64,000 bases of DNA from Geodermatophilus dictyosporus (GCF_900115505.1 NZ_FOWQ01000002.1:248001-312000), one strand, 5' to 3'; shown: positions 43,867-51,668, counted from the stretch's first letter. The notes: a model not told the origin generated them from the letters alone. Made by a program: numbers and translations.

Positions 43867-44988
43867 GTGTCCGACGCCACCCACCCCCTCCTCCCGCCGG
43901 GGACGCCGCTGCTGCGGCGCTCGGCCGACGCCCTGCAGGTCGGCGGCATCGACGGCGCCGACGGCCTGCTGGTCGGCACCGCCCCCGACGCGGTCACCAC
44001 CCTGCTGCGCGGCCTGGACGGCCGCCGGGCGCAGCGGGCGGTCCTCGCCGACGCCGGCGCGGCCGGCCTCGACCCCGGGTCGGTCACCGACCTGCTGGCG
44101 GCCCTGCGCGGCGCGGGCGCGCTGGTCGACCTGGAGGCCGCCGACCTGCTGGCCTCCGACGCCGGCCCCGCCGCGACGGTGCGCGCCGCCGCCGAGCTGG
44201 CCGCCGCCCGGGACGGCACCGGCTCGTCGCGCTGGCACGCCCGCCGCGGCGCCTCCGTGGTGGTGGAGGGCGCCACCCGCGTCGGCGTCCCGGTGGCGGC
44301 GCTGCTGGCCGCCAGCGGAGTGGGGCGGGTGAGCGTGCGCGACACCGGGGTCGTCACCGCGGGCGACGCCGTCCCCGGAGGGCTGGCCGCCGGCGACGAG
44401 GGGCGGCCGCGCGCCACGGCCGCGGCCGACGCGGTCCGCCGCGCCGCGCCGCTCACCGACCTGCGACCGCCGGCGCCCGGCGCGCTGCCCGACCTCGTCG
44501 TCCTCGCCCGGCCCTGGGCCGCCTCCGACCCGCTGGTGGCCGGGCTGCGCGACGCCGGCGTGGCGCACCTCGTGGCCGCCGTGCGCGGGGAGACCGGCGT
44601 GGCCGGCCCGCTGGTCGTGCCGGGCGTGACCAGCTGCCTGCGCTGCGCCGACCTGCACCGGCGCGACGCCGACCCGGCCTGGCCCGTGCTGGCCGCCCAG
44701 CTCACCGCCGCCGACGGGCCGCCGAGCGGCGCCGCGCTCACCTGCTGGGCCACGGCGCTGGCCGCCGCGCAGCAGGCCCTGGCCTACCTCGACGGCAGCG
44801 GCAGCCCGGCGGCGCTCTCGGCCGTGGTCGAGCTGCGCCCGCCGGACCTGGCCCCGCGGCTGCGCCGGTGGCCGCCGCACCCGGCCTGCGGGTGCACCGC
44901 GGCAGCCCGGCCGCCCACCGCGCCGGGCGAGGACGCCCCCGGCTCCGTCAGCGGCCCGGGCGCTCCGCAGGGGACAATGGCACGGTGA
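43867..44988 (+). CDS. ThiF/TOMM cyclodehydratase-like protein
   Basis: 373 aa. It resembles the leader-peptide-binding/ThiF-like partner of azole-forming (TOMM) systems: an N-terminal winged-helix-like part (PLLPPGTPLLRRSADALQVG), a Rossmann-like core (ASVVVEGATRVGVPVAALLAASGVG), and a C-terminal zinc-type Cys set, CLRCADLHRRDADPAWP plus CGC near residue 345. No YcaO, dehydrogenase or precursor gene is nearby, so a housekeeping role is more likely than peptide modification. The GTG has no clear Shine-Dalgarno. It is 4-bp coupled to the ABC1 kinase. Confidence 0.75.
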   Translation: MSDATHPLLPPGTPLLRRSADALQVGGIDGADGLLVGTAPDAVTTLLRGLDGRRAQRAVLADAGAAGLDPGSVTDLLAALRGAGALVDLEAADLLASDAGPAATVRAAAELAAARDGTGSSRWHARRGASVVVEGATRVGVPVAALLAASGVGRVSVRDTGVVTAGDAVPGGLAAGDEGRPRATAAADAVRRAAPLTDLRPPAPGALPDLVVLARPWAASDPLVAGLRDAGVAHLVAAVRGETGVAGPLVVPGVTSCLRCADLHRRDADPAWPVLAAQLTAADGPPSGAALTCWATALAAAQQALAYLDGSGSPAALSAVVELRPPDLAPRLRRWPPHPACGCTAAARPPTAPGEDAPGSVSGPGAPQGTMAR

Positions 44989-46319
44989 GCGACGACGCAC
45001 AGGGGATCCCCAGGGGCTCGATCTCGCGCACCGCGCGACTGGCCTCGCTGCCCCTGGGCGCCGCCGGCCGGGCCACGCTCGGCATCGGCAAGCGGCTGTC
45101 GGGCCAGCCCCAGGAGGCGGTGACCGCCGAGCTGCAGCAGCGCACCGCCGAGCAGCTGTTCGCCGTGCTGGGCCAGCTCAAGGGCGGGGCCATGAAGCTC
45201 GGCCAGACGCTGTCGGTGTTCGAGGCCGCCGTCCCCGACGAGGTGGCCGCCCCCTACCGCGAGGCGCTGGTCAAGCTGCAGGAGGAGGCGCCGCCGATGC
45301 CGGTGCGCACCGTGCACGCGGTGCTCGCCCAGCAGCTCGGCGGCACCTGGCGCACCCGCTTCCGCGACTTCGACGACCAGCCGGCGGCCGCGGCCAGCAT
45401 CGGCCAGGTGCACCGCGCCACCTGGCGCGACGGCCGCGAGGTCGCCGTCAAGATCCAGTACCCGGGCGCGGCCACCGCGCTGATGGCGGACCTCAACCAG
45501 CTCGCCCGCTTCGCCCGGCTGTTCGCCGTGCTCTTCCCCGGGCTGGACGTCAAGCCGCTGATCGCCGAGCTCAAGGCGCGGGTGGTCGAGGAGCTCGACT
45601 ACGGGCTGGAGGCCGACACGCAGCGCCAGTTCTCCGCCGCCTACGTCGGCGACCCCGAGATCGTGGTGCCGCGGGTGGTGGCCAGTGCGCCGAAGGTCAT
45701 CGTGTCGGAGTGGCTCGAGGGCCTGCCGCTGTCCCGCGTGATCGCCGAGGGCACCCGCGAGCAGCGCGACCGGGCCGGCCACCTCATGGCGGTGCTGCAC
45801 TTCTCGGCGCCCACCCGGGCCGGCCTGCTGCACGCCGACCCGCACCCGGGGAACTTCCGGCTCGTCGAGGGCGACCGGCTCGGCGTCATCGACTTCGGTG
45901 CCACCGCGCGACTGCCCGACGGGTTGCCCGAGCCCATCGGCCGCCTGGTGCGCTGGGCGCTGGAGGGCCGCGCCGAGGACGTGCTGACCGACCTGCGCGC
46001 CGAGGGCTTCGTGCTCCCCGGGGTGGAGGTGCACGCGCAGGGCGTCCTGGACTACCTGCGGCCGATGCTCGAGCCGATCGAGCGCCACGGCTTCCGCTTC
46101 ACGCGGAAGTGGATGCAGGAGCAGGCCGCCCGGCTCGCCGACCCGCGCAGCGAGGCCAACCGGCTGGGTCGCCAGCTCAACCTGCCCCCGGCCTACCTGC
46201 TGATCCACCGGGTGACCATCGGGTCGATCGGCGTGCTCTGCCAGCTCGACGCCGCCGCCGACTACCGCAGCGTGTGCGAGGAGTGGCTGCCCGGCTTCGT
46301 GGCCGACCGGGCGCCGTGA
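44985..46319 (+). CDS. ABC1/AarF (UbiB-like) atypical kinase
   Basis: 444 aa. An ABC1 family protein-kinase-like ATPase; M. tuberculosis Rv3197 is the positional match. KxGQ in GGAMKLGQTLS (about 68-78), QEEAPPMP, ATP Lys in VAVKIQYPG, catalytic HADPHPGNF (about 285) and IDFGAT metal-binding motif are all present, so it looks active. UbiB relatives support isoprenoid lipid/quinone handling. GTG overlapping the preceding stop; a long terminator follows. Confidence 0.92.
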   Translation: MSDDAQGIPRGSISRTARLASLPLGAAGRATLGIGKRLSGQPQEAVTAELQQRTAEQLFAVLGQLKGGAMKLGQTLSVFEAAVPDEVAAPYREALVKLQEEAPPMPVRTVHAVLAQQLGGTWRTRFRDFDDQPAAAASIGQVHRATWRDGREVAVKIQYPGAATALMADLNQLARFARLFAVLFPGLDVKPLIAELKARVVEELDYGLEADTQRQFSAAYVGDPEIVVPRVVASAPKVIVSEWLEGLPLSRVIAEGTREQRDRAGHLMAVLHFSAPTRAGLLHADPHPGNFRLVEGDRLGVIDFGATARLPDGLPEPIGRLVRWALEGRAEDVLTDLRAEGFVLPGVEVHAQGVLDYLRPMLEPIERHGFRFTRKWMQEQAARLADPRSEANRLGRQLNLPPAYLLIHRVTIGSIGVLCQLDAAADYRSVCEEWLPGFVADRAP

Positions 46320-46325
46320 CGCGAG

Positions 46326-46370
46326 GAGGCCGGGCCCCCGACGCACCGGGAGCGTCGGGGGCCCGGCCTC
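46326..46370. terminator. bidirectional terminator after ABC1 kinase gene
   Basis: A perfect 19-bp stem (46326-46344 with 46352-46370) with a 7-nt loop, 6 bp after the stop. Confidence 0.85.
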
Positions 46371-46401
46371 GGCCGGTGTGACCCCTGCGGGGGGTCGTCG
46401 G

Positions 46402-46566
46402 TCAGCGGACGGCGGCGCTGGCGCGCGCGGCACGCCGGGTGGCGTACTCCGCGCGCCGGGCCCACCGGCGGGCGGCCAGGAGCCGGCGCGCCCGTCCGGC
46501 GGCGTCGGCCTCGGCACGCAGCTCGCTGAGCCGGGCGGTGGCCAGGTCGTACTCGTACGTGGTCAT
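46402..46566 (-). CDS. hypothetical 54-aa protein
   Basis: Starts MTTYEYDLATARLSELRAEA and continues as an Arg/Ala-rich helix (residues about 15-54). Such short basic helical proteins follow whiB7 in several actinobacteria, but no function is known to me. GAGGAACC lies 6 nt before the ATG. It is 74 bp downstream of whiB7 on the same strand and may be co-transcribed. The longer frame to 46839 overlaps whiB7 and is not supported. Confidence 0.65.
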   Translation of the reverse strand: MTTYEYDLATARLSELRAEADAAGRARRLLAARRWARRAEYATRRAARASAAVR

Positions 46567-46640
46567 GTCGGTTCCTCGGTGCTCGTCGGGCGTCGGGGCC
46601 CGCTCGGGGTGCAGGTGTCGGTGTCGGTGCCGACCGCCGC

Positions 46641-46988
46641 TCACGCGGCGACGACCTTGCGGGGACGGCCCCGCGGGCGCTTGCGCGGGATGACGGCACC
46701 CCGCTCGAAGATCTCGCCGCCCCAGACGCCCCACGGCTCGCCGCGGTCGAGCGCACCGGCCAGGCAGGCGTCGCGGACCGGGCAGTCGCCGCAGAGGACC
46801 TTGGCCTGCTCCAGCTGCGCCGGGCTCTCGGCGAACCACAGGTCGGGGTCCTCGGTCCCGCGGCAGGGCAGGGGGCGCCGCACCGGTGCCGGGGCCAGGG
46901 GCGTGTGCGGCGTCCTCGGGGTGGCACCGCCGGTCCGGGGGAGCCCGGGTCGGCGGTGGGACGTCGGGCGGTCGATCGTCTGCTGCAC
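46641..46988 (-). CDS. whiB7: WhiB7 iron-sulfur transcription factor
   Basis: 115 aa. The activator of intrinsic antibiotic resistance; it binds the primary sigma factor and AT-rich DNA just upstream of -35. Cluster cysteines are in PLPCRGTEDPDLWFAE, and CGDCPVRDAC; the turn is EPWGVWGGEIFERG, and the AT-hook is RGRPRK near the C-terminus. It is longer than mycobacterial WhiB7 because of a Pro/Arg/Thr-rich N-terminus of about 40 residues; ATG codon 1 has GGAGCGGCAG upstream. Control probably acts in a leader of about 590 nt (see upstream ORF, hairpin and promoter entries). Confidence 0.95.
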   Translation of the reverse strand: MQQTIDRPTSHRRPGLPRTGGATPRTPHTPLAPAPVRRPLPCRGTEDPDLWFAESPAQLEQAKVLCGDCPVRDACLAGALDRGEPWGVWGGEIFERGAVIPRKRPRGRPRKVVAA

Positions 46989-47074
46989 TGCCGCTCCTCC
47001 TCGTACTCGTCGTCTGCGCGGCCGGCGGGGGCCCGCCGACCGGGTGGTCGGGGCCGGGTGCCGCGGAGATGACA

Positions 47075-47111
47075 GAGGCCGCGGATCCCGGGGTTCGGGT
47101 TCCGCGGCCTC
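47075..47111 (-). promoter_or_regulatory. hairpin between upstream ORF and whiB7 (possible attenuator)
   Basis: GAGGCCGCGGA/TCCGCGGCCTC (11 bp) with an inner CCCG/CGGG extension, between the stop of the upstream ORF (47131) and the whiB7 ATG (46988). It can be read as an intrinsic terminator within the whiB7 leader. A plain terminator of the upstream ORF would look the same. Confidence 0.55.
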
Positions 47112-47130
47112 GAGGAGGACCGTCGAGCGG

Positions 47131-47496
47131 CTAGCTCTGCGGTCCCCCCGGGGAGTGGTTCCCGAGGGTGTGGTGCGTGTTCTCGATGTCGGTGCGCTGG
47201 TCGGCGGTGATCACGACGCCGGTGCCGAAGACGCCGGTGCCGAAGACGCCGGTGGCGAACACGTCGGTGCCGCGGACGCCGGTGCCGAGCGGGCCGGCGA
47301 CGGGCAGACCGGTCCCCCGGACCGGGGCGGCGGGCGCGGCGACGGCGGTGCCGGTGAGGTCGAACGGCGTCATCGCCCGCACGGCGGCGTACCGCGGGCG
47401 AGCGGCGGGCACGACGACGGCCGCGGCCGGACGCACGGCGAGGACACCCGGGCCGGGGACCCCGGCGGGGGTGCACGTCCACGGAGTGCTGGTCAC
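47131..47496 (-). CDS. 121-codon upstream ORF in the whiB7 leader
   Basis: Starts at GTG 47496 (VTSTPWTCTPAG) with a very strong Shine-Dalgarno GGGAGGAGGGG. Low complexity, rich in Ala, Val, Pro; residues about 88-105 repeat a five-residue unit (FATGV, FGTGV, FGTGV) and the tail is polar (DQRTDIENTHH). No signal peptide, membrane helix or known domain. It lies between a WhiB7-type promoter and whiB7. In mycobacteria and Streptomyces a small ORF at this position controls whiB7/wblC by ribosome-dependent attenuation; this ORF is longer than expected for such a leader, so it could also be a real protein. Internal ATG (MTPFDLTG) is a second possible start. Confidence 0.6.
   Translation of the reverse strand: MTSTPWTCTPAGVPGPGVLAVRPAAAVVVPAARPRYAAVRAMTPFDLTGTAVAAPAAPVRGTGLPVAGPLGTGVRGTDVFATGVFGTGVFGTGVVITADQRTDIENTHHTLGNHSPGGPQS
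47215..47289. repeat. 15-bp tandem repeat, five units
   Basis: Unit GACGCCGGTGCCGAA: two perfect copies, then three variants at the same 15-bp period. It lies inside the whiB7 upstream ORF and keeps its frame, encoding the GTGV/FGTGV peptide repeat. Confidence 0.9.
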
Positions 47497-47581
47497 GGGT
47501 ACCCCTCCTCCCGGGGTCGGAGCCGGCGGTCGGGCCGGGCTCGGTCTGGCGCGCCCGAGGGGTCCCGCAGGCGCAGTCCGG

Positions 47582-47611
47582 ACAGTAGGGGCCGTCACGT
47601 CCGGGCCGCAA
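47582..47611 (-). promoter_or_regulatory. WhiB7-type promoter of whiB7 leader
   Basis: Minus strand: -35 TTGCGG (47611-47606), 18-nt spacer, -10 TACTGT (47587-47582), and an AT-rich TAATT 3 bp upstream of the -35 (47619-47615). An AT-rich motif just upstream of -35 is the known mark of WhiB7-activated promoters, and it stands out in this GC-rich sequence. The start site would be near 47575. Confidence 0.65.
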
Positions 47612-47687
47612 TCGAATTAGCGGCGGCATCCTCCCGCCGCGGGACGCAGGCTCCGGCGATCGTCCCGTCGGGACGCTGCGTGACGGT

Positions 47688-49730
47688 TCAGCCGCTGACG
47701 GTGGCGAGGACCTCGTCGCCGTAGAGCTCGAGCTTGCGCGCCCCGACGCCGGGCAGCCCCGCCAGCTCGCGGGTGCTGGTGGGCCGGGCCTCGGCGATCG
47801 CCTGCAGCGTGGCGTCGCTGAAGACCACGTAGGCCGGCACCGACGCGGCCTGGGCGGTGCTGCTGCGCCAGGCGCGCAGCCGCTCGAACAGCTCCCCCGC
47901 CTCGCCCTCGAGCACCACCTTGGCCTTCTTGACCTTACGGGGCACGGGCGCCGCCGACGGCGTGGAGCCGGGCACCAGGCCCTCGAGGAACCGGCTGCGG
48001 GAGCGGGGCCGCCGCGCGCCGGGGTTGCGCACCAGCGACCAGGACAGCGTGAGCTGCTCGCGGGCACGGGTCACGGCGACGTAGAGCAGCCGCCGCTCCT
48101 CCTCCACCGCCTCCGGCCGGGACAGCGACTGCGCGATCGGCAGCACGCCGTCGACCAGGCCGACGACGAACACGGCGTCCCACTCCAGGCCCTTGGCCGC
48201 GTGCATCGAGGCGAGGGTGACGCCCTGCACCGTCGGCGCGTGCTGCGCGTCGGCCCGCTCGGCCAGGTGCGCGACGAACCGCGGCAGGTCCGTGGCCGGG
48301 TCCTCGGCGACCAGGTCGACGGCGAGGTCGACCAGCGCGGCCAGCGACTGCCACCGGTCGCGCGCCGCGCCGCCGGCCGGCGGACGGTGCTCCACCCAGC
48401 CGGTGGAGGCCAGCACGTCGCGCACGGTGGGGACCAGCGCCCCGGGCTCGCTCCCCCCGGCCGCCGCGCCCCGGAGGAGGACGACGGCCTCGCGGACCTC
48501 CGGCCGCTCGAAGAACCGCTCCCCGCCCTTGAGCACGTAGGGCACACCGGCGTCGGCGAGCGCCGACTCGTACACCTGCGACTGGGCGTTGATCCGGAAC
48601 AGCACCGCGATCTCCGACGCGGGCGTCCCGGCCTCGACCAGGGCGCGGCAGGCCTGCGCGACCGCGGCGGCCTCGGTGGGCTCGTCGGCGTGCTCGAGGA
48701 AGCGCGGCGCCGGGCCCTCGGCGCGCTGGCCGAGCAGCCGGAGGCCGGGCAGCCCCTTGCGCGGCGGCGCCTGCCCGATGAGCTTGTTGGCCAGCGCGAC
48801 GACCTGCGGCGTGGACCGGTAGTCCCGCTCGAGCTTGACCACCTCGGCGTCGGGATAGCGGTCGGCGAAGCCCAGCAGGTGGTCGGGGTCGGCGCCGGTG
48901 AAGGAGTAGATGGTCTGGTTGGGGTCGCCGACCACGCACACGTCGGCCCGGCCGCCCAGCCACGCGTCGAGCAACCGCTGCTGCAGCGGGTTGACGTCCT
49001 GGTACTCGTCGACGACGAAGTACCGGTACTGCCCGCGCACCTGCCGGGCGACGTCGGGGTGCTCCTCGAGCGCGTACGCGGTGACCAGCAGCAGGTCCTC
49101 GAAGTCCAGGGCCCCGTCGCGCTGCTTGGCCGACTCGTAGGACGCGTACACCCGCGCCACGGCGTCCGCCTCGAACGGCGGCTCCCGGCCCGCCGCCTGC
49201 GCGCGCTTGGCGTAGTCCTCGGGCGTGGCCAGCGTGGTCTTGGCCCACTCGATCTCGCTGGCGAGGTCGCGCAGGCTGGTGCGGTCGGTGGTCAGCCGGT
49301 TGCGGGTCGCCGCGGAGGCGACCACCCGCAGCTTGTTCTCGACCAGCGGCGGCATCGGTCCCCCCAGCACGCGGGGGGCGAAGTAGCGCAGCTGGCGCAT
49401 GGCCGCGGCGTGGAAGGTGCGGGCCTGCACGCCGCCCACGCCGAGGCCGGCGAGCCGGGTGCGCAGCTCCCCCGCCGCCCGGGCGGTGAAGGTCACCGCC
49501 AGCACCTGCTCGGGAACGAAGGCGCCGGTGTGGACGCCGTAGGCGATGCGGTGGGTGATCGTGCGGGTCTTGCCCGTGCCGGCGCCGGCGAGGATGCAGA
49601 CCGGCCCGGTGACCGCCTGCGCCGCCGTCCGCTGCTCCTCGTCGAGCCCGGCCAGCACCGCCTCGGCACCGGCGCTCGAGGGCGCCGGGGCGCTCCCGGC
49701 ACGTCCGGGGGCGTCGGCTGTCCGCGGCAT
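47688..49730 (-). CDS. uvrD2: UvrD2-type SF1A DNA helicase with HRDC domain
   Basis: 680 aa from the ATG at 49730 (GGAGGACC upstream). A 3'-5' helicase: Walker A LAGAGTGKTRTIT (about 48), DEYQD motif II, GDPNQTIYSFTGAD motif III, and LLYVAVTRAREQL motif VI. A C-terminal HRDC domain (about 610-680) ends the protein. Mycobacterial UvrD2 has a tetracysteine zinc motif before HRDC; here that stretch (RKVKKAKVVLEGEAGELF) has no Cys at all. Position between whiB7 and mrx1 matches M. tuberculosis Rv3198c. Confidence 0.93.
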   Translation of the reverse strand: MPRTADAPGRAGSAPAPSSAGAEAVLAGLDEEQRTAAQAVTGPVCILAGAGTGKTRTITHRIAYGVHTGAFVPEQVLAVTFTARAAGELRTRLAGLGVGGVQARTFHAAAMRQLRYFAPRVLGGPMPPLVENKLRVVASAATRNRLTTDRTSLRDLASEIEWAKTTLATPEDYAKRAQAAGREPPFEADAVARVYASYESAKQRDGALDFEDLLLVTAYALEEHPDVARQVRGQYRYFVVDEYQDVNPLQQRLLDAWLGGRADVCVVGDPNQTIYSFTGADPDHLLGFADRYPDAEVVKLERDYRSTPQVVALANKLIGQAPPRKGLPGLRLLGQRAEGPAPRFLEHADEPTEAAAVAQACRALVEAGTPASEIAVLFRINAQSQVYESALADAGVPYVLKGGERFFERPEVREAVVLLRGAAAGGSEPGALVPTVRDVLASTGWVEHRPPAGGAARDRWQSLAALVDLAVDLVAEDPATDLPRFVAHLAERADAQHAPTVQGVTLASMHAAKGLEWDAVFVVGLVDGVLPIAQSLSRPEAVEEERRLLYVAVTRAREQLTLSWSLVRNPGARRPRSRSRFLEGLVPGSTPSAAPVPRKVKKAKVVLEGEAGELFERLRAWRSSTAQAASVPAYVVFSDATLQAIAEARPTSTRELAGLPGVGARKLELYGDEVLATVSG

Positions 49731-49927
49731 GCGCAGGTCCTCCAAGGGCGTCGTCCACGGGGGTGGGGTGGTCGGTCGGGAGACCGCCCCCGAGTCTCCC
49801 AGCCGGGGACGACAGACGGCGGGGACACCCCGGGCCGGGGACGGCGGACCCGGCTGGGGAAGCACCGCACCGCCCGCGGCGTTGCACCGGGCCGAGCGAC
49901 CGCTCTCCCGACCCCCTGGAGGCCCGA

Positions 49928-50191
49928 GTGACTGCCGCCCCCGCCGCCGTGACGATGTACACCACCACCTGGTGCGGGTACTGCGTGCGGCTGAAGAAGA
50001 TGATGCAGCGCGAGGGCATCGAGTACGCCGAGGTCGACATCGAGCGCGACGCGACCGCCGCCGACGTCGTCATGCAGGCCAACGGGGGCAACCGCACCGT
50101 CCCGACCCTCGTCTTCGCCGACGGCAGCGCCCTGACCAACCCCAGCATCGACCAGGTCAAGGCCCATCTGGCGCAGCAGAACGGCGGCTGA
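49928..50191 (+). CDS. mrx1: mycoredoxin-1 (glutaredoxin-like)
   Basis: 87 aa. A thioredoxin-fold protein with a CGYC active site (Cys16/Cys19) in MYTTTWCGYCVRLKK, and the TVPTLVFADG cis-Pro loop (about 60). Mycoredoxin-1 reduces mycothiol mixed disulfides in actinobacteria and is a SigH/SigR regulon member in relatives. GGAGGC precedes the GTG at 49928. Divergent from uvrD2, as in M. tuberculosis (Rv3198A). No SigH-type promoter was identified with confidence. Confidence 0.93.
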   Translation: MTAAPAAVTMYTTTWCGYCVRLKKMMQREGIEYAEVDIERDATAADVVMQANGGNRTVPTLVFADGSALTNPSIDQVKAHLAQQNGG

Positions 50192-50312
50192 CCGGCGGGT
50201 GCTGTCCGGTCGCCGGCCCCCGGCGGTGCATCATCGACCCCCGGCGGGTCGCGACCGTGACCCCCGTCCGTCCCCCGGCCGAGCGGCCGGAGCACCCGCG
50301 GGAGCCGCTGAC

Positions 50313-50957
50313 GTGACCTCGGACGCCGTGCACCTCCCTGCCGTCCCCCCGTCCGGCACCGCGGAGGAGGGCGGCGAGCGGCCCGCCGTGGTGGTGGCCC
50401 GCACCGGCCGCGGCTGGGGTGTCTTCTCCCCCGGCCGCGCCGAGGACGTCGGGGACCTGCTCGAGGGCATGGCGCTGGCCGACCTGGTGGCCGAGGACCT
50501 CGGGGTGCCCGCCGAGCCCGACCGCACCGCCCGCCGGGCCGCCCGCGGCACCGGCGAGGAGGAGCCGTCGGGCGACCCGCGCGCCGCGCGCATCGCCGCG
50601 CTGGAGCGCACCGTCGCCCAGCTCGAGCACGCCCTGGCCTCCCGCGTCGTCGTCGAGCGGGCCATCGGCGTGCTCGCCGAGCGGCACGCCGTCGCGCCGC
50701 GCGCCGCCTTCGAGGGGCTGCGCGCACAGGCCCGCTCGTTCGGCCGCCCGGTGCACGAGCTCGCCCGCGAGGTGCTGGGCACGCTCGAGCGCCTCCCGGG
50801 CGAGCCGCGCCCCGACCGGCCGCTGTCGTCGGCGGCCGCCCCGCTCCCCGAGGGGACCACGACCCTGGCGCCCCCGCCCCGGCGCGGCCCCGGACGGCGG
50901 GTCGAGCGCAGCGCCAGCCGCCCGGGCCCCGCTGCCCCCGCGGACGGCCGCCGCTGA
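50313..50957 (+). CDS. ANTAR domain protein
   Basis: 214 aa. The ANTAR RNA-binding domain lies at about 95-155 (LERTVAQLEHALASRVVVER, AIGVLAERHAVAPRAAFEGL, FGRPVHELAREVL). The N-terminal 90 residues show no receiver Asp or GAF signature and the C-terminus is Pro/Arg-rich. ANTAR proteins act as antiterminators on paired stem-loops; the partner here is unknown, but a PdtaS-type kinase is in the same window. GTG at 50313. Its stop overlaps the CTG start of the next gene by 4 bp. Confidence 0.85.
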   Translation: MTSDAVHLPAVPPSGTAEEGGERPAVVVARTGRGWGVFSPGRAEDVGDLLEGMALADLVAEDLGVPAEPDRTARRAARGTGEEEPSGDPRAARIAALERTVAQLEHALASRVVVERAIGVLAERHAVAPRAAFEGLRAQARSFGRPVHELAREVLGTLERLPGEPRPDRPLSSAAAPLPEGTTTLAPPPRRGPGRRVERSASRPGPAAPADGRR

Positions 50958-51607
50958 GCGGTCCGCAGCCGCTGACGCCGGGCGCGCTGGCCGACCGGCT
51001 GGCCGCCCTCCTCGCCGACGTCGCGCCCGAACCCGGGGCCGCCGCGCTGCGGGTCGCCGTCGACGGGCCCGACGTCGCCGCGCCGGGCGAGCTCGCCACC
51101 GCGCTGGCCGACCGGCTGCCGGTGCTCGGGCGGCCCGCCGTCGTCGTCTCGGCCGCCGGGTTCCTCCGGCCGGCGTCCCTGCGGTTCGAGCACGGCCGCA
51201 CCGACCCCGACGCCCGCTACACCGACTGGCTCGACGCCGGGGCGCTGGCGCGCGAGGTCCTCGACCGGGTGGGTCCCGGCGGGCCCGGCGAGTACCTGCC
51301 GGTGCTGTGGGACGTGGCGCGCGACCGCGCCGCCCGGGCCGGCTACCAGCAGGTGCCACCCGGCGGGGTCCTGCTGGTCCCCGGTCCGCTGCTGCAGGGC
51401 GTGGGGCTGGCCTTCGACGTCGTCGTGCACCTGCGGGTGGCGCCGGCCGCCCGGCGCCGGCGCTTCCCCGCCGAGCAGGCCTGGGAGCTGCCCGCCTTCG
51501 ACCGCTACGACGACGAGGTCGACCCCGTGGCCCTGGCCGACGCCGTGGTGCTGGCCGACCGCCCCGAGCACCCCGCCCTGGTGCTGCAGGGCCGCCTGGG
51601 CTGCTGA
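50954..51607 (+). CDS. uridine-kinase-like P-loop-family protein
   Basis: 217 aa from a CTG at 50954 that overlaps the ANTAR stop (CTGA). The first ATG/GTG/TTG is at 51122, which would remove the conserved LRVAVDGPDVAAPGELA block. Family-like segments are VVVSAAGFLRPASLRFEHGR, DARYTDWLDAGALAREVL, LPVLWDVARDRAARAGYQ, GGVLLVPGPLLQG and FDRYDDEVDP. This group is annotated as uridine kinase, but the Walker A GxxxxGK[ST] is replaced by DGPDVAAPGELA, so kinase activity is doubtful. Confidence 0.78.
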   Translation: MSGPQPLTPGALADRLAALLADVAPEPGAAALRVAVDGPDVAAPGELATALADRLPVLGRPAVVVSAAGFLRPASLRFEHGRTDPDARYTDWLDAGALAREVLDRVGPGGPGEYLPVLWDVARDRAARAGYQQVPPGGVLLVPGPLLQGVGLAFDVVVHLRVAPAARRRRFPAEQAWELPAFDRYDDEVDPVALADAVVLADRPEHPALVLQGRLGC

Positions 51608-51668
51608 CGGACCCCGACCTCCCCACCCCTCGCAGGCTCGGGGCGGGCCCCTGGTCGGGGCCGTTCAG
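51608..51668. repeat. intergenic stem-loop repeat, copy D
   Basis: CGGACC, arm CCGACC, CCCCACCCC, GGGGCGGG, paired arm GGTCGG, GGCCGTTC; starts at the base after the preceding stop and runs to the nudC stop. The arms pair over about ten positions with one mismatch and differ in sequence from copies A and B. Confidence 0.65.

Noticed and set aside
47215..47289. CRISPR array
   Set aside because: The 15-bp units are contiguous with no spacers, stay in frame and encode a peptide repeat; no cas genes are present.
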